Positions 57,610-64,000 of a stretch of 64,000 nt of DNA are shown piece by piece. Numbering within the stretch: position 1 is the stretch's first letter; each line of letters opens with the position of its first letter. A program made the translations under genes and the position numbers. The notes beneath the pieces are model-generated. The model searched no databases, had not been told where the DNA came from, and saw only the letters and a list, made by a program, of their open reading frames with translations. The stretch is from Chionis minor (taxonomy: Eukaryota > Chordata > Aves > Charadriiformes > Chionididae), in assembly GCA_013398295.1 (NCBI GenBank), contig VZSF01006901.1:73598-137597 (forward strand), read 5' to 3'.

Positions 57610-59160
57610 GTTAACAGCTCAAGTTAACATTTTAACTTGAGAAATCCTAACAATTCCCAGTGATGGGTATAACGCAGACAGCAGGGTTTGCTAATTAGGT
57701 CATTCTTTACCAGACATATTTGAGTGGTGTTTTGGGTTCTCTTAAAACTGCTGCCTAATGAAGTAATTCATATTTAGTATACTCTTGCCACTTAGAAAAT
57801 AATTATTTCATATAGAGGATTGACAAAATAGAAAATTTATATCCAGTATTTTTCTTTAACAGCCACATAGTCTCAAAGCAGCAAACCTCACAGAGCAGCT
57901 CCTCACTCAAAGTTACATACCAGTAGAAAACGTAGAAAAATAGGGCTGGCAGCTCAAGTCATCAACATCCTCTCTGCACCCACAGCCCAAGAGGGATCAG
58001 AATAGTGAGGAAAAGAAATCGGTACATTTCGGGGACAGAAAAGCCTATGAATGAAGTGAGGAGCATGCCAGGTCCTCCTCCTAACTTTCTCAAGTCCCTA
58101 AATAGGAGGATCGCAGCCCATGCGCTGCACTCCCAATGACACCCAGGGAGAGTCCCTTCTCTGGCTCCTTTCAAAGACTGGATTTCAGCTGGGAGAATTC
58201 AGAGCATTTCCATCCCTCTCCAATATACAGCTGTGTTTATTATTTTTTTGCCTGCAAGACTGACAACGAGCAACACTGTTCACATATTTTCTGAAAGAGC
58301 GCAGTTTGTTTATCTGTCAGCTATAGGTGCCAGTGCTTAATATGTCTGGGGTGACAGGAAAATAAATGGACTTACTATGCCATATTTAAATCCCCTTCCC
58401 GTTCCTCACCAGTCCCCTGATGTGTTTGTCTCCTTTTTGCTCTCACAGGGGACGTGCAGCACACACAGCACTCTGCCCTCGCCTGTATTCACTCTGATGC
58501 TCAGAGGGCATTTTTTAAAGTATGGGATATTTTTTCAAGGACTTGACCATTTATGATCCCAAAGGAAAAAGTTCTCAGTGATTTCTTGAGGATTGGCCCT
58601 TCATCAGTGACTGAAACAGCTTTTACAGACTGACTAGATTCTGTCACTTCAACCACTTCCTCACACAGAAGGAAAGGAAGAATTCCATCAGATTTAAGGC
58701 CTGCAGCAATTTTTCTTCCTGGCATAGGAACCAGCCTGAAGGGAGGTGAAGGTCCCTGAGAAGTATTTACAGAACAACTTAGGATTTTTTCTGAATGTTC
58801 AGTTCTCAGACCTGCAGCCTAAAGCCTGTCAGGTACGCGTTTTTCCTCAAATGCATTTTTACACATAAAATACAACGAACCCTAAAAATTAAAATTCCAA
58901 GTCAGAAACCATCATGTCAAAAAACTGAACCTAGCTGCAGGTTTGCACTGCACGCTGCCCCATGCACTGGGGCTCTTCTGCTTTGGTGTTTCCTAGGCAC
59001 TGGCCTGAGCCAAGGAGCGCAGGACCAGCAGGGAGGGCTGCCTGGAGCACCGTCAGAAATGCCTGCTGCATGGATATTCAGCTAAAGGAGAATTAAATGT
59101 GTCAGAGATTCAATTTTCCCAGCTTTAAGGAAGTGTTGTAGAAGCCCGTCAGTCACATTC
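57610..59160. other. Noncoding stretch, no recognisable feature
   Basis: Frames of up to 96 codons (58795-59085 plus) without domains. I recognise no repeat or motif cluster. Confidence 0.55.
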
Positions 59161-59162
59161 CT

Positions 59163-59182
59163 CTAGATTAAACTAGATTAAA
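59163..59182. repeat. Exact 10-bp tandem duplication
   Basis: The unit ctagattaaa occurs twice in direct succession. Each copy contains agatta, the reverse of a TAATCT homeodomain-type motif. At this size it may be chance. Confidence 0.7.
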
Positions 59183-59510
59183 CATTTAGATGTCTACTCT
59201 TCTTTATACTACTACAGGCAATAACTCTAGTGTCAACCTACAGGCTAACACCAATGTGAACATGATAAAGGAAAAATGCTCTGAATCAGTTTTTGAAAGT
59301 TACTTACAAGAGCCAGGGTCCAGAGGGGAAGGAAATTCAGCAAGCAAAGTTAATAAAAACATTCCCAAACTGTCAGCTTAATTAGCTTCAGCACAATATT
59401 TAATGTGGTTGAACAGCATGGGATGGTTTGGGAAACTTAGCATCAGCTGCAGCAGGCATGCAGTGCCTCAGTGAGAAGTGGATGGAATCTCTTTCTGCTA
59501 CACAGCAAAC

Positions 59511-59566
59511 TTGCTGGGAAACAATATCAGAAAACAGAAACTTGCTGTTTGCTGGGAAACAATATC
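59511..59566. repeat. Direct repeat ttgctgggaaacaatatc (2 copies, 38-bp spacing)
   Basis: The 18-mer occurs exactly at 59511-59528 and 59549-59566, and an additional aaacttgct lead-in is shared. The spacing segment is partly similar, so this is probably a local 38-bp duplication that has diverged outside the core. Confidence 0.85.
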
Positions 59567-59584
59567 TGGCCGCAGGATGAATCT

Positions 59585-59985
59585 GTTGCCCAGTTTTGGC
59601 CAGTGGAGGGACTGAGGACAGTATTCATCCCTGGCTGGCCATTATACCAGACTGCAGAGTCCTTTCTCTTCATGTCCCAGTGTATTACACAAAGTGGAGC
59701 GCTGGGAAGAGCCTAAGCATGTCCCTCGCCTTGAAAGGACTGCCAGTCTGGTTGGGTGAGATTTGGACGTCTTTTAAACAGAAGGGGACCAAACCTGGTG
59801 CTCCCAGGTTGGAGCTGAGTCTCATAGCCAGTTCGTCACAGTACAGAGCAAGTGCCAGCATCTCCTCCGCCTTGGCCAGCTTTGCCCCAAAAGCAACAGC
59901 CCCAAAATGAAATATCTTACGTGGGGTGGAGTGGTAAATGGAACATCTTGTTGGACGCAGAAGGAATTCGGGGGTTTTTTTCCCT
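59585..59985. other. Noncoding stretch, overlapping chance frames
   Basis: A 104-codon plus frame (59596-59910) and a 110-codon minus frame (59685-60017) overlap with no domain in either. The minus frame starts inside the hairpin at 59989-60014. Confidence 0.5.
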
Positions 59986-59988
59986 TTC

Positions 59989-60014
59989 ACTTTTTGGTTG
60001 CCAAACCAAAAAGT
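59989..60014. other. Strong small hairpin, 11-bp stem and 4-nt loop
   Basis: The arms actttttggtt (59989-59999) and aaccaaaaagt (60004-60014) are exact reverse complements around the loop gcca. Among the inverted repeats I noticed by eye, this one has the tightest geometry. The sequence directly 5' (gggggttttttt) is T-rich. I do not recognise a known element. It could be a terminator-like fold, a decayed inverted-repeat element, or chance. Confidence 0.55.
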
Positions 60015-60019
60015 CATAT

Positions 60020-61235
60020 GCAGGGCACTAGTGAAACATGAAGATTATTAAAAAACTTGAGCATTCAGCCCAATAATCTGGCACTATTATTTCCATCCTT
60101 GCAAATAGTATCAAGAGAACTTTAAATGGTAAAAACCCTGTTTTTGTAAAGGTAAGAATGTAATGTCAACAAACCAAGAGTCCAACCCCATGTTGCCCTT
60201 ATCTACGTAAATTTCTAAGGAGGCTTATGAGGATCCACTTTTAAGATCACTGCAAGACCAAAACCTTTATCTCTTAAACTGGCCCCATTTCCTGAAGACA
60301 TCCAGAAACACTAAGCTCAAGCAATTTGTCATTTCTACAGTCATTTGAAAAATATGTAAAGAGAACCATTATATTAAAACCAAGATTAAAATGGCTGAAA
60401 ACTTCTGCTGCAAGCATCTTCTAGTGGGGGAGAAAAGCTATCATTGAACAGAAAACTAAATCCCTGCTAAAGTAAATTTGCAGCTACATTTATGCTTTTG
60501 CACCATTTGAGAATTCTGGCCCCATAGTTGTTTCAAAGGAGGTCAAAGAACAAGTCTGAGAAGCTATGTACCACTTTCCTAATAAGATTGCCTTGTCTCA
60601 CATTTCTGCTGATTTCTTTCATACCTTCAAAGTTGTTACAGCAGCTCATAAAGAGAAAATAAAGATTAGACACAAGCCTTTGCCCTTGAGACCATCCCTG
60701 ACCTCTGGTTTGCCATTTACATTTATTACAAAAGAGCTTGAAATGTTTTTTGAGTCACAGAAAAGCATCTGACGGTTACAGAGGGTTTTGCACCAATAAT
60801 GCTCTGTTCGCCGGGTTTCCTCAGACAGAACTTTGCAAGGATATTGAAACTCCCTCAGTCACAGGCAATAAACACAACTAGGCCAAAGTTGGGAGGAGGG
60901 GAAGGAGGGGGATGGTTCCTTGCACACCACTGTTCTCTTATCCATCTGGAATTAGGAAAGCACGCCTGGAAAGAAAGAGCCAACAGCTTTGGATAAGTCA
61001 GCCCAATTCCTCGGCTATGACATATTCATTGTATGCACGCGCAACAGAGAATGCAAGTAACTCATTTGTCTGTATTCAGTTGTTATTTAAAATAGAATAA
61101 ATTAAAAGATTGACCACAGCAGTAGCAAAAGACGTCTTTAAAGGATCTGCAAGTCAGCCTGGTCTCGGCTGAGCCCCTTCCTGCAAGAAGTGAAGCAGTC
61201 CTGAGTTTAAAACGGGATTTAAGAGGACTTGAGAG
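60020..61235. other. Noncoding stretch, no recognisable feature
   Basis: Frames of up to 68 codons without domains. One AP-1 heptamer is at 60751-60757. I call nothing else. Confidence 0.55.
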
Positions 61236-61239
61236 CGTT

Positions 61240-61325
61240 CACATCTGGTAAAATTTGACCCCAGATCAGCGCTTCCCTGCAGGCTTGTGCCATTGAAATC
61301 AATAGGAATTACACTGGAGACATAA
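61240..61325. repeat. Ancient TCAATGG-core repeat copy
   Basis: The text 'ggtaaaatttgaccccagat' is followed by 'cttgtgccattgaaatcaat' and 'aggaattacactggag'. It contains the CCATTGAAATCAAT near-palindrome and an 'attacactgg' element, which resemble the other copies in this window. Confidence 0.5.
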
Positions 61326-61329
61326 GTGT

Positions 61330-64000
61330 GGTTAGCTGGGAGTCACAGCAACGAGAGGGCAAGAGTGAACTGTCGTGACTGGTGGGCTCGTGAAAAAGAG
61401 CATCCTACCCTATCCTCTCTAGCTTCAGTTTTCTTCATTAAACCAGAAGTAATTTGCCCTTGCGGAACAGCTACAGCTTCCTTTTTATCTGCCAGTCACA
61501 AACTGGCCATTGCTACCACATGCTGCACTACAGCCTAGAGGAGAAAGACAAACTGTTTCTCATGAGTGTTCGTATATTCATTTCAATTCAGTTTAAATGT
61601 GAGCTTCATTATGACCTTGTTAGCACCCCCTCTCCTGTTTACCTTCCATTAACATTCAGGCTGTCAAACTTTATTAGCACAAATGACCACAGAAATTATA
61701 AGCTGCTTGAATTCTCACAGTTTGAAACATATTTAGTGGGTGAAATTCAATCTGTCCAGTAGGCCAGGGGAGCTCTCTCTCGTGCCCCAGTCTTCTGCTG
61801 ACTTGCAAATTTTAGAAGTGTTCACAAGCAAAATGTGAGGACAAGAATAAGTCTCTCTGAGTTAGGGAAAACAGAAACAGTCCACGTGACTCCCAGGCAG
61901 CCAGCCACAGGTACGCTCCTTCTGGATTGTCACAGACTGAAGAAAACGTGAAAGAAAACGGAGAAGGGAAAAAACCAATTTATTTTATTCTCCTAAATTA
62001 GAAAAAAAAAAAAACCAAATTAGGGAAAAAATACTTCAAACCCAAGGTTATTCTACAAAGAGACAAAAAAGTGGGGGAAAAAAAAGTCAACTAAATTATA
62101 CGATTCATGGAACTCTGCAAACCACGTATTTTACGTGCAGCCTGCACTGTCACCTCTGTCTCCAGAGAAGATGACTTCTTTACTGAACTCACCCTCCGCT
62201 TTAGTCTCAGCTAGATTTCTTGTCCCCAGAAGAATATTATAACATATGGTTGACTTTTTCACATAATACCTAGTTCACAATCTCACACACAAACTTCCAC
62301 AATATATGTCTTTTTGACACGGGTTTAAACATGATAAACAGTGTAATACAATCTCCAGCTGTTTGAACAATTCTGGTCATAAACTGCCTCACTGCATTGT
62401 CATCATGCTTGTTTCTGCATCGAGCCTTTGTTCTCTTTTATTCCCTACGCCATTTCCCTTCCACTCTGAGATGTTTTGAAAGAAAAAATGCATAAATGCA
62501 ACGTTAAAACCAACATTCCCTTGGATCTTCTCTCTCTATGCAAATAAGAACCTCAATTTTATTTTTTATTAAAATCAGAGATGGAAAAAAAAATGTAGCT
62601 TTTTAAAAAAAATCTGGTCAGGCCATTCTGAGATATTATGCGTAACTCTTCCACAAATGCTTGTATAAAGCATTTCAAGAGCGGGAGAAAGTACATGAAA
62701 AGAAAATCCAGAAAAATTAAACCATTCCAATTTTTCAGTGCAAAATAGCCAGGTCAATATTTAGTTCACTTTTATTAAAATAAAGATGAAAAAAGCTTAT
62801 AAACAAAACACTTTATCAATTTAAGTTGTCACAGAAAACAATATTTTGCTTTCAATCAACTGCAGTGATTTCTTTTTTTCAAGTTTTTTTACTCTAGCCA
62901 AGAAGATCAAGAAAAAACTTGTCTTTTTCTGTGCAGTTCTAGTAAAATAAACTTAACGGCTAACAGTGAAGCAAATGTTGATTAGAAGAGGTTAATACCC
63001 ACTGGCATGTTGCTTTCTAAGCCCCATTTCTGGAGGTTCCCTGCACTGCTTGGTTATGAAATCCTATCTGCCTCCGCTCTAACAACACACAGTCCTGGCA
63101 GAAAACTCTGCTGCGTGGTCTTGCAATGTTTAAAAATTCTGGAGAATATGTATTTTCCTACTGTTCTTCTATGATGGTACAGGGATACACTGAAAAATTG
63201 AAGGATGAGAGGCAACGAGAAGCAAAGATGAGACCTATAAATGCAATCCTGTATCTGAGTCTACCACCAGCTGCAGTTCCAGGGGGTTTATTACAAACCC
63301 TTTCCCATTGAGTTACGCATTTCTCCCGTGCTCCAGCATGGCTGCAGAATGGGTTTAAATCCCTCCCTGCCAACCCAGGTGTGGAAGAATATATTTTAAT
63401 ATAATAAGAAACAAAGACAGAAGGGAGAGGACTATTTTACTTCATTAGTGTGCTTTAAAAAGGGAAGATCTAAGATAAAGATGAAGGGAAATTTAGGGTA
63501 GGCTAAGGAACGAGTTCCCCAGGGAAACCATAGAAGCCCCATCAACTGAGATGTTTGAAATTAAACTCAGTAAAGCACGAGAAAGCACATGGCGTAAAAC
63601 AACCCTGCATCAGCAGAAGGATCAGCCGTATAAAGTGTCTTTTTTCATTCCTGGTTTCTGTTGTCTCTCCTCACTTGTGCCCCAGTGTCCTGGGAGCACC
63701 TGCTCCCACTCGGCATCACAGCCGCTCCTCAAGCAGCTCCAGTTATTTTAATTTGTTTAGCCTCATGTTAAATTCCTATTTATAAATGCAGGTGGACACA
63801 ATATTACAGATTTATTTGTGCGGAGTAAGAACTTACTCTAGGCAAGCTTGTAACAATATATTTTGCTCTGAATAAGGATGCTCACTGTCCCACTGCTCAG
63901 CAGTGAAGAAGGAACTAGGACCTCCTGCGAGTTCTTGCCAGTTTGGTTTGATTTCCCTCTGGCCATGGGACATCATCTCAGGGACAGCTGGCAGGTCCAT
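61330..64000. other. AT-rich noncoding stretch to window end
   Basis: Frames of up to 102 codons (61454-61762 plus) without domains. Small A-rich runs occur (62002-62014 and around 62583-62592). I recognise no gene, RNA or repeat with confidence. Confidence 0.5.

Overview
The window is vertebrate nuclear DNA, most likely from a bird. The strongest evidence is a complete solo LTR at 32494-32979 (minus strand). Its two ends and its internal landmarks match an LTR architecture that is common in bird genomes. The rest of the window agrees with this: few recognisable repeats, no primate- or rodent-type SINEs, and scattered, heavily decayed amniote-age elements. Those are MIR/L3-like fragments with the 'cctcagtttccc...taaaatggg' signature, two L3/CR1-like 3' ends, and a family built around a 'CCATTGA..TCAATGG' core. 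I cannot name the species.

I found no protein-coding gene, tRNA, rRNA, CRISPR array or bacterial-style operon. The longest open frames are 186, 167, 165, 164 and 163 codons. One or two frames of that size are expected by chance in 64 kb at this base composition. None shows a recognisable domain, a convincing splice-site pair or codon bias. The window therefore looks like a gene desert or part of a very large intron. Any function it has would be regulatory or through noncoding RNA.

Layout. 1-9.5 kb: mixed sequence with one CpG-rich patch, two MIR-like fragments, a tandem NF-E2/AP-1 pair (5123-5142) and a GT/TA microsatellite. 9.6-14.8 kb: the most interesting part. It has an abutting homeodomain/NKX2/GATA motif string (9675-9695), then seven exact AP-1/CNC-bZIP heptamers between 10371 and 14726, including a duplicated NF-E2/ARE unit and an inverted AP-1 pair. 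15-32 kb: ordinary sequence with an AT-rich, homeodomain-motif-rich block at 17.98-18.69 kb and several ancient repeats. 32.5-33 kb: the solo LTR. 33-49 kb: ordinary sequence with an AT-rich hairpin at 35.84-35.87 kb. 49-64 kb: two L3-like 3' ends, another AT-rich block (50.6-50.9 kb), a TTAAGCAC-type ancient repeat (54.3 kb), an exact 22-bp duplication, a CpG patch, one unresolved base (57002) beside a T20 tract, and a strong small hairpin at 59989-60014.

How it fits together: no gene network can be reconstructed. The best-supported biological reading is a regulatory interval with bZIP (AP-1/NF-E2/NRF2-type) and developmental homeodomain-type candidate sites in its first 19 kb. That reading is inferred from motif content. 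It needs cross-species conservation and chromatin data to confirm or reject.
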